Origin: Xenoacremonium recifei
Taxonomy: Eukaryota > Ascomycota > Sordariomycetes > Hypocreales > Nectriaceae
Length of the DNA: 64,000 nt
Direction of reading: 5' to 3'
NCBI GenBank assembly: GCA_012184525.1
Contig: WOFQ01000013.1
Coordinates: 717,446 to 781,445 of the forward strand
Shown: positions 32,295-44,416 of the stretch, piece by piece
Layout: each line of letters starts with the position of its first letter
Numbering within the stretch: the stretch's first letter is position 1
Program-made: the position numbers and the translations under genes
Notes under the pieces: model-generated
The model's database searches: none
The model's input: the letters and a program-made list of their open reading frames with translations, nothing else
Told to the model about the DNA's origin: nothing

Positions 32295-33936
32295 TTACAG
32301 GATGTTGATCTTCTCTCCGACAACCCCGACAACCGTGGCGAATCCAACATCAGGGGTTGGGACCACCTTGAATGTCTTGCTAGCCTTGTCCCAAGTAGCA
32401 GTGTGCGAGTCATTCTCAGTCGAGCGACTGCCACTGCCGCCAACGCTGATTGGAATACCAAAGACGGAGATGCTACCGCCTCCGCTGGTGGTCTCCTTCA
32501 TCTTGGAGTCAATTGTGCTGGCAGTTGAGGATCCCACAGTGATCTCGTAGCCTAGGCCAGTTGCAACGACAAGCTGGGTGACCCTAGCGAGAGATTTGAC
32601 ATCCTCAGGGGCATCCTTTCGGAGCTTGTACTTGGTAATGTCGATGTTCCTGTATATAAACTTCGTATCAGATATATGCTTGTATTGAAAACGATAGAAT
32701 GCTATCATGAAGGGGAAAGATGAAAAAAAAAAAAAAGCTGAAGGCTTACCAAGAACCCGGAGTAATGGTGACGAGCTGGATAGTGTCATATGTGATCTTA
32801 ACAGACACGTTGGAGCTGTCTTCGCCGGTCTTCAAGGTAGACTCCTCAGAAGAATGACTTCCCTGGGCATTGAAGGAAAACCAGCCGCCGAAACTAGCTC
32901 CGACACTAGCACCAGCAGTTGTCTGCCCGAAGTCAAAGGAAGAAGTGTTCGTGCCAGTATCAATGGAGAAGCTGACAGAATTGGCAGGCTCATAGTCCCC
33001 ACCGATCTTTTTCATAGCAGCCTGAACCGCCTGCTTGTAAGCAGGGGCATTGTAGGCCGGAATGCGCTGGAAGTCCGGGGCGGGAACTTTCTGGCCCGAT
33101 ACAAACTTTCGCAAGAGTTCTTGGGGACTGAGAAGGTTCCCGAAAGCACCATGCATGTTGAAACTGGGTTTTATTAGTTCTGCGTGGTGGTTCTGCATAA
33201 TATCTGGCATGATACGCACCCGGGGTAATCTCTTTCCTGGTTAAAGCCCTTGGCGAGGAGGGCCCTATCGTCACTGATTGTGGCAGCCATGGGGCCAGAA
33301 ATCTCCGACTGGATTTGCTGGATTGTGGAAGCAATATCTTTGAGCTGCTTGATGACCGCTGTGAAGGCAGTCGCTTTACCGGCGGCTACATAATCGGGGA
33401 AGTTCAAGTTGGTCAGTTCGAGTTCCTTATCCTCTCTCCACTGCTTGGCCGCTTTGTTGCGTTCCAATTCATAGGCAGTTTGGTATGCCGCTTGATCTTT
33501 TAAAGCGCCGAGAAGCCGAGAGTCTTGAGCCGCAGATGGTTTGCCACCCTGGAAGCAGTCAGCAATCATTTTGCGGCATACACTGCATAGGTTCGTGTCA
33601 TACCAGGTCAACCCAATTCAGGTATCTGATATATCATTAGCACAGACAATTGATTAATGATTCGCATTCTAAGACTAACGATTGGAGGGCTTGGTCATAT
33701 CCGTGGAGAGCCGAGGGATTGTAAAACAGATTATCGGCCGCGAGCAGATTGTTGCCGATATCATATAAACCCTGGTAAGTGTACTCATCAGGAATATCAT
33801 CACCTGCCACTGGTCCCTTTTGAGCTTCTGTGGCTAGGAAGAAAGCACCAGTAGAGCCAAAGTTGGCACCGGCCTTGTCCTTGATGGCCTGGCCATAGTA
33901 AAGCCAGAAAAGCTGATTGATCTTGTCAGACGACAT
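32295..33936 (-). CDS. unrecognised ~462-residue protein, member A of a divergent paralogous pair
   Basis: Four exons, 33936-33680, 33582-33220, 33163-32750 and 32649-32295, give 462 residues with consistent phases. The N-terminal half is helical, with QLFWLYYGQAIKDK near the start, PDEYTYQGLYDIG, and a heptad-like region (AYELERNKAAKQWRED). The C-terminal half is beta-rich. It contains two Ser/Thr/Gly-rich hairpin-like stretches, around FGGWFSFNAQGSHSSEES and SGGGSISVFGIPISVGG, and ends DVGFATVVGVVG. No signal peptide, no transmembrane helix and no catalytic motif is seen. The sequence aligns by eye with the plus-strand neighbour at 35.5 kb (LFW..K.K, PDE.T, LV.A.GL..E, D.GF..+VG). I do not recognise the family. 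The hairpins recall membrane-inserting beta proteins, but that is only a resemblance. Confidence 0.7.
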
Positions 33937-35473
33937 GGTGAAATAAATAAGGAAGATAAAAGGAGGTAGGAGTAAGCTTGTGTGTTTTTATTGTAAGTTG
34001 TTAGGAGTGATCCGTTTGTGTAGACTGAATTGAAACGATTTGGAAGGGAGTCCTGTGGACATTTATATGTGTAGAATCAGCCGTCATAAATACCCTTGGA
34101 CAGAGGATATGCGCTTCGGAGGTTTTACTCCAGATCTTCAACTCTTACCTACCACACCTCAACGTCATTCCTGAAACTTTCGTCAGTCTAGGCCCTGCAA
34201 TCATATTGCAATCTATGATTTGGGGGTGTGGAGATCCATGAGATGGAGGTGACCAAAGACTAGATCAGCAGTAACAGGTGATGACCACTTCGGATGAGTC
34301 CTGATCCGACTATCGTCGGTTCATATATCACATTCCAAGCGAACCAAGAGCTTCCGGACGGAGAAATCACATGGATGTAGCGATTAAACCTTTCGACAAG
34401 GTTCGGTAGAGGCCTGAAGGGGGGCAGGTCGAGTAAGAAATGAGCGTGAAGTTTACAAGCAAGCCAGAGATTCGGGTTGGGTCGCTACTCGATCGCTACT
34501 TTGGTCCTTCTAAGCAAAAGGCTCGGCAGTATACACTCCTAGCACCAAGAAGGAGCAAGCATTTTGAATCTTAGGCATCACGATGATTTGACCACTTCGT
34601 GACGAACATGTGTTGGCTCTCCAGTGTCAATAACTTATTAAAGAAGTTCTTCTCGGTCCAGACCTTGAAAAGAAGGTTCGTGACAGTCTGGTGACCACAC
34701 CACACAATTATAGCTGGTCACATTGCAACTTCCTAGTCACATAACTCCAGCTTGACAGGGGCTTCGGAGTTGTAGGTCAGAGGCACTATTGACTTTTGTG
34801 CCGTCTTTTGTTGATCAGCCCCTACCACTTTGACTAGATGTACTGATGACTTGCATCAACCTGCGAATATGGAGGAAGTATGAGTCGCACTAATGGCTCA
34901 GAAAGGGATCTGGTCGTCGAGTCTAGATCGTCACTACAAGTACGGAGTACACTATACAGGATCGGAGGCTGCTGGCCACACGTAATTTGGTTTAATGCAG
35001 GCTTCAGTAGCTCGAATCATTGAGAGTTCGTGACTAGTACGACAGGTGACAGAAGACGGACGAGCGGGACAACACTGGTTTTTAACGGTCTCACTTTGTT
35101 CAGCTAATCGGATAGCTTCCTCTGGAACCCCCAAAGGCTATTCGGCCTTCTCCAGATCCTGACTAGATCAAGGACCATCTTTTAGACTTGGCCAGAACAT
35201 TCATGTTGTCTCCATTCAGTCAGCCACTGCGCTAAGCTATTCAGCTGGCACAGACTCCTTTTCCATCCAGCCCGAAACTCTCACTAGGAATGTTCATTAT
35301 GAATTATTGACGTAACATGAATGATTGATTCCTTTGGGCTGTTCATGTGGCCTAGAAATTCCTTCAGAGCCTCTCCCGAGAACTATCTTGAAAGACAAAA
35401 CCTGATCTTCTCTTTCCGTTTCACATTGATCTTGAAACACCAGTGACTTGCATTTCTCAAGCTTCAACTCACG
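33937..35473. other. shared upstream region of the divergent paralogous pair
   Basis: 1,537 bp between the two start codons, AT-rich. The short motif GACTAGAT recurs (near 34258, 34832 and 35161), which may be chance. Small ORFs are not supported. Confidence 0.45.
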
Positions 35474-37053
35474 ATGTCTCCTTCAGTGCCTGACTCTGTG
35501 CAGGCTCTCCTGGATATTGGTATTCTTCAGGGAGCCAGCCAAGAAGATGCACCTTCTTTTCTGTCTACAAACACAGTAAACAAGATTACAGCATCTGGAC
35601 CTGGATCTACCACGGGATCTGTTCGTCCTGGATTTCTTTCATCTTCAAGCAACATTCCTCTTGCAGCCAAGCAGCAGCCGCCCCTTTTCTGGAAGGCCAT
35701 TGGATTCTGCCTCAAGAACAAATTCACAAGTTCCGGCAGTCTCAGTGATGACAATCGAGTCTTATTCTTTGGTGACCCCGGCCAACAGGGGGTCCTCGAA
35801 GGTATATGCCCTGACGAAGTTACAAATCACCAACTCTTCACATACGGCGACACTATGCAACGACCTAATTTCCCTGTTTTCAAGTTGGAAGGGAACTCAT
35901 ACTTTGACTTTCTCAATTTGTGAGTGATCTGCTTGTACGCTAGGCGCTTGCTAATGTTACCAGATACTTGAAAAATGTGAAACAGGTAGTGAACATGAGG
36001 CTTCATAACATACGAATTAGAAAGTTTCGCTAAAGAACCATAGGAAAATGAGTCGCAAGAACTTGTCCAGGCTCGTCAGGCTTTAGTGAAAGCAACACGG
36101 GAGAAAAATAAAATTTGGGAGGAGTGTCGAGCATCGTTTTCTGACGATCATCCGACGGGTCACCTACACAAGCAAGAGTCCTTAATAGGATATATTGACA
36201 ATAGTAAGAACTATCATTCGGCTTGGGAAAAAGAAGAGAAAGCCGAAAAAGAGTTCATCGACCTTCGCGACCCAGCCTTAAGCAGTGTGTCAGCCAAGTT
36301 AGACATGATCAGACTTGCTGATATGCGTTTGCAACCCCAAGTTGGGTCAGCTAACCTTATTCGTTTTGAGAAAATTGACTAAATGAATGCAGAAACAATA
36401 TGCCTGTAATTGCAGTCGACGAAGACTGGCTGCAGATGGCAATGAGAGATCCAAAATATGGGACGTCAAACCTTGTCGATCCCAAGACCATCTATTACCG
36501 ACCTCTGTACAGTTTACCATCCTACGAAATCACCGCCGATTACTGGATCAAGTGTAATACTGCATCGGGCCAAATCCTTCGCGACGGACCTTATCAGATA
36601 CCTCTGGCCGGTATCTGGGATCGAATGTGGTCGGACCTGGGACATCCTCTGCTCGACGAGGCCAAGCCATACGAGCGCTTAAGTAACGATCAGAAAGACT
36701 TCATCAACTCCCTCTCGGCTACTCTCACTTTCTTGCAGAAGCCTTTCGCCGGCAACGTCAATCGAGGCTTATGGGATGCTACTGACCTTCGGGGTAACTT
36801 CGAGCTTCAGCCGAACGCACCACAGAACATCGAAGAACCTGTGTGCAAGACTTCCAAATTGATTATGGCTTGGGGGTTAGAGATCGAGCTGATCATTCCG
36901 GACACTGTCTCCGTGAATACGATCAAGAATGTCACGCTAGCTGCAATGGACTTGCCCTTGAAGCAGGTCATGGGAAACGGCAATAAGCTCGTGTTCTCGG
37001 CGGGTGGTGACGGATTTCCTGTTCTAGTCGGAGCTTTGGCAGATCTAGTTTAG
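35474..37053 (+). CDS. unrecognised ~460-residue protein, member B of the divergent paralogous pair
   Basis: Best model: 35474-35919, a 22-nt microexon 35964-35985, 36044-36297 and 36393-37053, giving 460 residues. The last junction is uncertain: the donor at 36298 (AA|GTTAGA) is the one that keeps phase, but an alternative cannot be excluded. Shared with member A: PLFWKAIGFCLKNK, a CPDEVTNHQLFTYGD block, RPLYSLPSYE (A has RIPAYNAPAY), LIMAWGLEIEL and the C-terminal GGDGFPVLVGAL. The middle is a charged helical segment (EKEEKAEKEF). Unlike A it lacks the long Ser/Gly-rich hairpins and instead has GIWDRMWSDLG and a longer loop. No signal peptide or transmembrane helix. Function is unknown; similar length and head-to-head layout suggest the two may work together. 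Confidence 0.65.
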
Positions 37054-39154
37054 TATAGTTATGCAATTCACCACTGTTTCTTGACTTGTCACTATCAATA
37101 CTAATTTGAGATCATAATACTCATTGTTAGTCGTATAATCGAAGAGCCTCGAGCACAGCAATCTTGCCTTCCAAACTGAAGCAAAATCCTCTTTTGAACT
37201 AGTGAGCCTCACGAAAGTTTCGGCACATGTGCTGGGCAGCCACAGTTGAACCTTGACGACGTATTCGCCGCCGCCACCCTCTATCCGAAACCAGTATGAT
37301 GGCCGTTCATGATTTCCGACAACTTGCAGTAGTTTGAGATGCTTACTGCTACTGGTTAATCAGTATTTGCCGCGTGGAGGGTGACGGGCTGTCATTCCAA
37401 GCACGTTCAACGGTACAGTAAGACAGACCTGGTTAGCAAGCTCAACCGTTTGGAGATGCCGATCGATCCATCTGGAAGTTTACTTTCAGTGCAGGAATGG
37501 ATACAACCAATAGTGCAAGAACCTACAAATAAAAGTATAAATAGACGGAGCAATAAGGACTAGGCTACGGAGGAAAAACCTAGTTAGGATCTTGGACTCC
37601 AGTTCAACCGCGGGCCGCGCCGATCTTCAATACAATGAATATCTCGACCCACAAACTGATTGGAACTTCGAGTCGATTCCTCACTGCAGGCTTTCGGCGT
37701 ATTATTGCGTCTCAAGTTACCGTGTTGACCTGAATGCATATTCCCTGGACCGACTCAGACATGATCCTGGCTTAGTGGATGCTCCAGAATATCGTTCATC
37801 CATCCCCATTATACCTCTCCAAGACAAGGAAGGTAAAATAATGCTAGATTATCATTCATGAATCCCCAGGTGGTGTGGAGCTTCATCTTAGATACCTGCG
37901 CATGGAGAATTAAGCGAAAGGCTTAGTACTTTCACGTTATCACATTCCTGTTGCAACACTTGTCCTCTTTGATGCAAGTAAATGCATCAAGAGCGAGTAA
38001 GATTCTCGAAATCAACATCATGAGATCAGTACACAGTAGAGAGCTTCTAAATCTCCGAATTCCAAGCGGATTTGGGCATGGTCTCGAACGGATTGGATCA
38101 TCGGCTTGCCTGGCAGAGATCTGGAGCAAGCGGTCTAGAACAAAAGGTATAGCGGCAAGCTTGTTTGCATCACAAGACCACGAAATCATAACCAGTCGTT
38201 TTAAGTGTGAATAAAAGCAAGAATTGAAGAGGTGAAGATCTACAGTTGTTCACCCCTCTTAGCCTTACTGCCACCTCCGTCACACGGCGGGTCTCTAGAG
38301 GTGACAATGGCTACTAGAGTTCAAAGCCTAAGGCGGCAAGACTTTAGCCGAACATGAAATGCTGACCAAAGAGCCTAGAACAGACTTAGATATGTGACAT
38401 CGTCCTACATGAACTTTCCAATCCACCTCCGCAGCAGTAGCCAGCTCACATCAAACCCTATGTGCCGGATATTGTCGCCTCAATCGTGCTTGCCGCGATC
38501 TGGGGAGAAGCAGAACAAGCCGTTCAGGTTTGGAAATGAATGGAAGCAACTTAAAACTGTCACTGGACACGTGTGGCATGCGGGAGGCTCCGACAAGCAA
38601 AGACTTCAGGAGCGCAATGATGTTCACGGAGAAATTAGAACCTGGTTAATAAATCAGGAGCATTGGATGGTCGGATTCCGTACCTAGGCACTATTTTGAA
38701 GACGAATCATGTTTATTGACGGAGGTGAAAAGGAACAACGCAGTCAAGCAGACGGGCAGGCCTGATGCATTGTATCGTCTAATTGACCGGTCTGAGATGT
38801 GTGATACACGATATAGTGGCAGAACATTGCATATTCAATTCACAAAAATAATATGAAGCGTCGAAGGAACTCACTTAAATCTAAGAAAACAAACCTTCCT
38901 GTTTTGATCAAATTTAATATACAACAGGATCTCCTTACAACGAAGATGAAAGATTTTGCAGAAAAAAGGTGTAGATACCTGCGCATAGAGTAGTATAAAA
39001 TTTAGAGAAAGACTCGAGACTAGTAAGGAGCTAGCTGAAGGAGTTTCTGTGGCAGGGTCATACCAACTCAACACTTTTTCTTGCAGTACCGTGCATGAGG
39101 CGCTTTTCCAATTGCATGTACTTCCACATCTTTGAAAATAATACCCGGCTTATC
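37054..39154. other. 2.1-kb intergenic region without a supported gene
   Basis: AT-rich. An 89-codon frame at 37592-37861 (plus) has no ATG at its start and no recognisable domain. It could be a gene remnant. Other short frames overlap on both strands. No repeat or mobile-element signature is seen. Confidence 0.4.
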
Positions 39155-41057
39155 TCACCAATCAAATGTCTCTGTGTGAAGCCTGATATCTTGTGCCTCT
39201 CCTCGTAACACATTGAGTTGAAGGTTTGCAACTGCGTTACTTATGTCGTTCTTCAGACTCTCCGGCCCACAGCCTAGCACCAGTGTACACCCGTGTCCTA
39301 CAGCTCTGGTGAGCTCCTCCAAGATGACCGGCCGTTGGCCAAAGGTGGCCGATTTGACAAAGTCATGCGCCACGCTGGTGTCTACCTGGGAGAACTTTTC
39401 TAAGTTGTCTGAAGTCGATAGAGTGTTTTGTTGGTCATTGCTCGTGCTTTGTGTAACCCAGAAGCCAAGATGTAGCTGGTCGCTCGGGACAGCGTCACAG
39501 ATCTCAGTGATCTCTGCGCTGGCCCACGATAAAGAAGTGGTCTGCTTCACGGCCCATACGAGATGAACCTTGCTAATGGCCTTGGTGTCGTCTGTGAGAT
39601 GGGTTGACAAGTATTTAAGCCATGGCAAAAGTCCAGAAATGCCTCCTCCTCCAGCAATAAGAATAGCGGTGTCATAGGTTGTGATGACGTTTGGGCGAAT
39701 GATAGTCCCGTATGGTCCGTCCACAATGGCGTTCAGCCTCTTACGAGGAAGCTAGAGATGCGATTCTGGCCGTGATGCCTTTCCTTGACCGCATATAAAA
39801 CTCCATGACAGTTCGATCGTGTATCCCTGGCTGCGGTAAATTCGCTATAGTGAAGGGGTGGTTGTCGAGCGGTCGCAAGCCAGCGAATCTCAGAAAGGCA
39901 TGCTGGCCGGGCTCCCACGTCCACTGACCGTCGACAGCCAGGACCAGTTTAAACATGTCATTGCCGAGAGGGGTTATCGTCACCACGCTCTGTGAGAACC
40001 AGTTCTGGCTGAGCTGGAATATGCTCGTGTTGCGGAAGACACGGACACAAATGCTGAAGAGCCAGATGGCGAGCGTAGCCCAAAGATATGTCCACGAATC
40101 TCCCTCACGGCTGGCATGCCAAAAGCACAGTCCCAGGTAGATTATTGCCATAATAATATGAGCCTGTACGAAGGCCTCATAGCACGCTCTCCGTAAAGGC
40201 GGAACGGATAAGATAGCCAGCCCAACAAGAAGCCCTAGCGGCGGGGTGCCCGTGAACTCAAATGAGCCTTTTCTGTACCAACGTTCATGCAAAAATGCCG
40301 GCCCGCCCCCAAGCTCGTGTAGGGGTTGATATATGAAAGGAACGGTGTGGATGAGTGACAGGTATAGCATAAGATACGCTGTCCACCGGTGGAAGGTATT
40401 GAGCTTCTCGTGACCTAAACCTGTAAGCCAAGAAATGATGTTGACCTGTTCCCTTTATCAACTAATGTCTCTGAAAGGTTTGAGCCTTGAAATCTCCCGA
40501 TTATTTACCTTTCCGGCTGTGGCCAATACGAGAGGCATCAGAGCAAATGCCATCAGACCAGCTCGAACTGCCAACGGTGGACTGCCATAGAGACGATGGG
40601 CACGATAGTAAGGACGATCTGCAAAGCACATGACGCTAGCGGCGAGCCAGCTAAGAATGAGGACGATTCCAACGCCCAGCGACGGCAGCGATATGTACTC
40701 GGTGAGTTTGCCGGTGGCTCGACGGTACGAAACAAACCGGGCCGCCGCCGAGACTTTGGCCCAGAAGCCCGGCCGTTTATCCACGCGAGCTTTGGCGAGC
40801 TGTCCTGCAGTGTTCTGAAACCAGAAGCGGGCAGAGGGAAGGAAGATCAGAACAGCGAATATCCAGGCAGTGTAATGTCCATAGAGGCGCTGTGCGCTAT
40901 AGGATACAGCGGCCTGAGATGCTGCGTGTGCCTCTTTGAAGGCGATGCAGGAGTCGTTCAGATATCTTGGATCTGAAAGAGGCAGATCTGCAAACCACGG
41001 CGCTACGTATGAAGACGACGATTGCATAGACATTTTGACGGTGTTGCAGGCAGCCAA
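39155..41057 (-). CDS. ferric/cupric reductase (FRE family), frameshifted
   Basis: Exon 1 is 41057-40509, followed by a 63-nt intron and an exon from 40445. The ferric-reductase membrane domain has the four haem-ligand histidines as two pairs (FHRWTAYLMLYLSLIH and QAHIIMAIIYLGLCFWH, 13-14 residues apart). The FAD site is PGQHAFLRF..DNHPFTIAN. The frame then meets TAA at 39743-39741, just before the NAD(P)H domain. The next frame continues immediately with RLNAIVDGPYGT, AGGGGISGLLPWL and VLGCGPESLKND to the stop at 39155. One extra base in the segment CGTAAGAGG explains the break. If intact the product would have about 610 residues and reduce extracellular Fe3+ or Cu2+. A perfect ATCTGATAA site lies upstream. 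It could be a recent pseudogene or a base-call error. Confidence 0.85.
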
Positions 41058-41616
41058 TGCCGTGATGAGAGATTACACAAAAGCAGATTATGAGTGGCCG
41101 TGAACCGTTTAAATAGGAAGACTTGGCACCACTTTCTTATCAAACGGCTAAACCCAGAGTTTTCACACTATGAGCTTCGAAAGAAAAATCTGATGATATA
41201 AACCTTCTCAAACCTTCTCAGACCTCTCTGTCTGGTCCCCATCTGATAAGAATGGATATCACGTGCGGATATATGATCGCCCGCTATTATATATACTAGA
41301 AGAGTTTTGCCTGTACTAAAAACATTGGGCTATGCCGGTAATTAAAGCTAAAACGAGCGATCATCAGCACGAACAAGATACAGCCTTTTCCACATACAGT
41401 TTGTATGTTGAAATCCGCATTATGTAGTCTCAGTAAGTTGTATTGAAAGCGAAATTACCATCCCGAGAAAATAAGGAGTTCATATCCTGACGCTAATTCC
41501 ATTCCTCATAAGTTCCTCGCTATACAAATGAAATAATTAGGTGCAGCACTGAGGGGTAAGTGATCACTCATAGTAAAAATAACCAACCCTCTTTCTCATT
41601 CCTTCCCAATCCCTGA
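41058..41616. other. ferric reductase promoter region / 3' flank of MHYT gene
   Basis: 559 bp. It contains the iron-GATA site listed separately and a CACGTG at about 41260-41265. There is a short direct duplication AAACCTTCTC AAACCTTCTC near 41202-41220. Confidence 0.5.
41241..41249 (+). promoter_or_regulatory. iron-responsive GATA-factor site (SREA/SRE type)
   Basis: ATCTGATAA is an exact match to ATCWGATAA, the extended GATA site bound by fungal iron regulators (SREA, SRE, Urbs1) that repress iron-acquisition genes when iron is plentiful. It lies about 185 bp upstream of the ferric reductase start codon, an appropriate position and an appropriate target gene. Confidence 0.6.
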
Positions 41617-44416
41617 TCAGCGGCGCTCAACCGTTTCCGCGAATAACACATCTACAAAGTTTGAAATTCCATCTCGCATTGCGTGGTCCGTACTCTGGAG
41701 ATCAACTTGCACCTTGGCTGCGGATCGACCCATAGGCTGCAGCTCGATGGTTGTTGCCGATGCTGTTTTCTGCGGTCCATCCAAAGATGTCTCGTTTGTG
41801 ACATCTTCGACATTGACTGTCACTTCTCGGAAAATCAAGATGCCGGAGTATGATGATGCTTCCGTCTGTGAAGCCTTGGAAGGGACTGTTTCGATATTCA
41901 TGTCACCGCTGGGGTCGAAGTTGGTATCTGCTGACCGACTTCGGCGGCTGCTTCCAGGCGAGTATAGATTCACTGTCGAGCTTGAGTCAGTAGAGGCTCT
42001 GTGAGTCTTGGTTGTCTTCATGCTCGTCGTCGCTCCGATGGAAGGTAGTCGCCGGGATCGTCGCCACGGCCAGAACGTGGAACCCAGCCGCAGACGATCA
42101 GCATCTTCAGACGTGGATCCACGCTCGTGACCCAACGCTGACTTAACGATAGGGCCGAACTCGTGATGTACGCTGCGTGTGAAAGCCTGGTGAAGTTGTG
42201 GCGACACCTGGTGCATCTTGAAGACGGTCAGGGGTACCAAGTCGCAACTGGGGCTGGATAGAACCCCGTGGACTGGAACAACCAACTGCAGGGTGATCAT
42301 GAGCACGTTTGCGTCGCCAGGCAGACGTACTATAGTTGGCGAGAACAAGGCGTCTTCGAACAATGGATCAGCGATTATCTCCCGCAAGGCTTTGATGCTC
42401 CTCCCGAGGCGATGTGCAAACTGCCTTGCTTCTGCTGGAGCTGCCCGGGGCACAATATCGTCGTCGAATAGCCTCAGCACAAGGTCCTTCACTTGCCAGC
42501 CCCGGAAGGTAACCAGAAATTCGGCCTGCCAGTTCTCCAATTGCTTCAGGCTGAGATCCACTGATGGGAGCCGGTTTCGGACCGTCTTCAGCACGAGGAC
42601 CTCGAATCCACGAGAGTGAGGCCGGGCCCGGATGGCAAAGAAGCCGAGATGAATGCCGACTGCTAGACGGCTGTGCTGCTGGTCACTGGCGAAGGCGGCC
42701 ATGGACTCGAGTGTTGTTTCAAAGGTCGGGGACTGAATCTGCATGCCGCGACGAATCAGACCGCTGACTTGGTGAGGTTCCGCGAAGCGAAAGCCGGACG
42801 AGATGAGGCGGTCGACATCGCGGTCAGTTTCGACTCGACGGACGAGGAACATGAGCGATCCACGGCCATACCCGGCCTGTCCCAATGCACCCTTCTCTGC
42901 CATGTCTAGTCTTGCCCCTGGTTCACGTTGCTTTCCTCGTCCTCGCTCCACCGATGCGCCGGTTGGTAGAATCTCATCCCATAATACACCACGTGAAGTG
43001 ACTGGCTCTTTCAGCTGCTCTGATAGCGTGGCAGCAGCAAGACAGAACTGCTCGCGGAAAATAAGCTGGTAACCTTCGGTCATTTCACCGTGTTCGTTGA
43101 CCAGTTGTACGCCGCCACGGCGATCGTCTGACTGAGGCTGCTGAAGAATGTGCTGCTTCATTCCAGGGACAAGACTCGAGATGCCAAGCCAGTTGCGAGA
43201 GGCAAAAAACATCCATTGGAAGAGAGGGTGAGATGTGTTGAAGCCTTCGTTGTTGTTCTGTTTTTGTTAGCATGACTAGTGAGGACAACTCGCTGTGTGT
43301 ATCGTACCTTTTCCACGAAAGTGTCCGTGACGACAGTGTTGGGAACAACACCATCGGCATCCACAAGGATTCTTCCTCGCTTGTCAAAGGTGGCAGCGGC
43401 GAGAAGAACCTGCTGCGCCCTCAGCGCCCTCTTTTTCATATTCCGTGCTCTGAGGATAACTGAGCCTGCAATGATAAAACAAGCCCCGAGTGACTAGGAA
43501 GAATGTTCAGCCTAGATTTCCATTTAAGATTAATATATACTGACCAGACAGATCACGACAATGACAGTTGCGTTCCTCGGCGGTTCATTCCTGTTAGAAC
43601 TAATTGTGAGAAGGCGATACCTTGTACCTACGACAGCACACCAATGCATCCCAGACACAGCTCCGGCAAGAATCACCGTTGAGACCATGCGCTTCCACCA
43701 GGAGTCAGCCCAGAGCGCCCGAAACACGAAGAACATGGACAAGGCGATGGTGCTGGCCATAACAGCGATGATGGCGGCGCCAACGACGAAAGCAGGCTTG
43801 TAGATGCATCGGTAGTTGCGGATAGATTCGTTTCCGAGATAATGCATGCCGCAAATAGCGGTCCCACAGAGAATGCCACTGATGGCAATATGCCACCAGC
43901 GTATGTTATTGGTACTACTGGTGATGAACGCGCCAAGGAGGACAATGACCGGGACGAAGAAGGAGATGGCCGTAAAGCCAGCTGAGTACGATATTTGCAG
44001 CTCAGCTTCGCCGTTGGCCAGATCGATTGCTCGATTGCCTATGAAGTGCTAAGAGGGGAGGAATGGTTCATCAGCATCTAGCCTCAAGTTCAGAGAACTT
44101 TAATAACGCTGCTCTCGGGTTTAACTAACCATACACCAGATCGATATCCCGCCCATGGTAATTGCTGAACCAACCAACAAGAGGCTTGTCGCAATGCATT
44201 AGTATAAAGGGCCCTGCTTTAGCCACATGGTGTGACCAAGTACTTAGAGACGTACTGGTTGAAGAAGCCTCTAAACCCCGTCCTGCGGCTGATCAGCTCG
44301 AGAGTTGACGCCGCCCCGACGAAGCTGACGACATAACTGAGGGCGACGAAACCGGCATTGTACCTTTGCGGAACGATATGGCCTTGGTACTGGTTGAGGA
44401 GCTCCTCGGTCGACAT
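41617..44416 (-). CDS. MHYT-domain integral membrane sensor-like protein
   Basis: Five exons, 44416-44256, 44184-44130, 44048-43545, 43493-43308 and 43257-41617, give 848 residues. The N-terminal ~250 residues have seven hydrophobic segments. The MHYT-type motifs sit where expected: CMHFIGN (formed by splicing of exons 2 and 3), GMHYLGN and GMHWCAVVGT. MHYT domains are thought to bind copper and sense O2, CO or NO. The ~600-residue cytosolic tail begins with coiled-coil-like LRARNMKKRALRAQQ and DKRGRILVDADG, resembling the PAS-like segment in fungal homologues. It ends in a Ser/Thr-rich region with basic patches. No kinase or GGDEF domain is visible. The start at 44416 (MSTEELLNQYQGHIVPQ) fits family N-termini. 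Intron 1 ends in AAG (44187-44185), required to obtain LLLVGSAITMGG. Confidence 0.9.

Noticed and set aside
32295..33936. Calling gene A a pore-forming toxin
   Set aside because: Only a Ser/Gly/Thr-rich hairpin-like pattern supports it; there is no family match, signal peptide or known motif.
34258..35170. Recurring GACTAGAT motif between genes A and B
   Set aside because: Three short imperfect matches in AT-rich DNA; not distinguishable from chance by eye.
37592..37861. 89-codon frame, possible small gene
   Set aside because: No ATG at the start, no domain and no clear splice partners. It may be a remnant but I cannot support it.
39736..39746. GTAAGA in the ferric reductase as a real intron donor
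   Set aside because: Any intron starting there removes the conserved DGPYG motif and has no suitable nearby acceptor.
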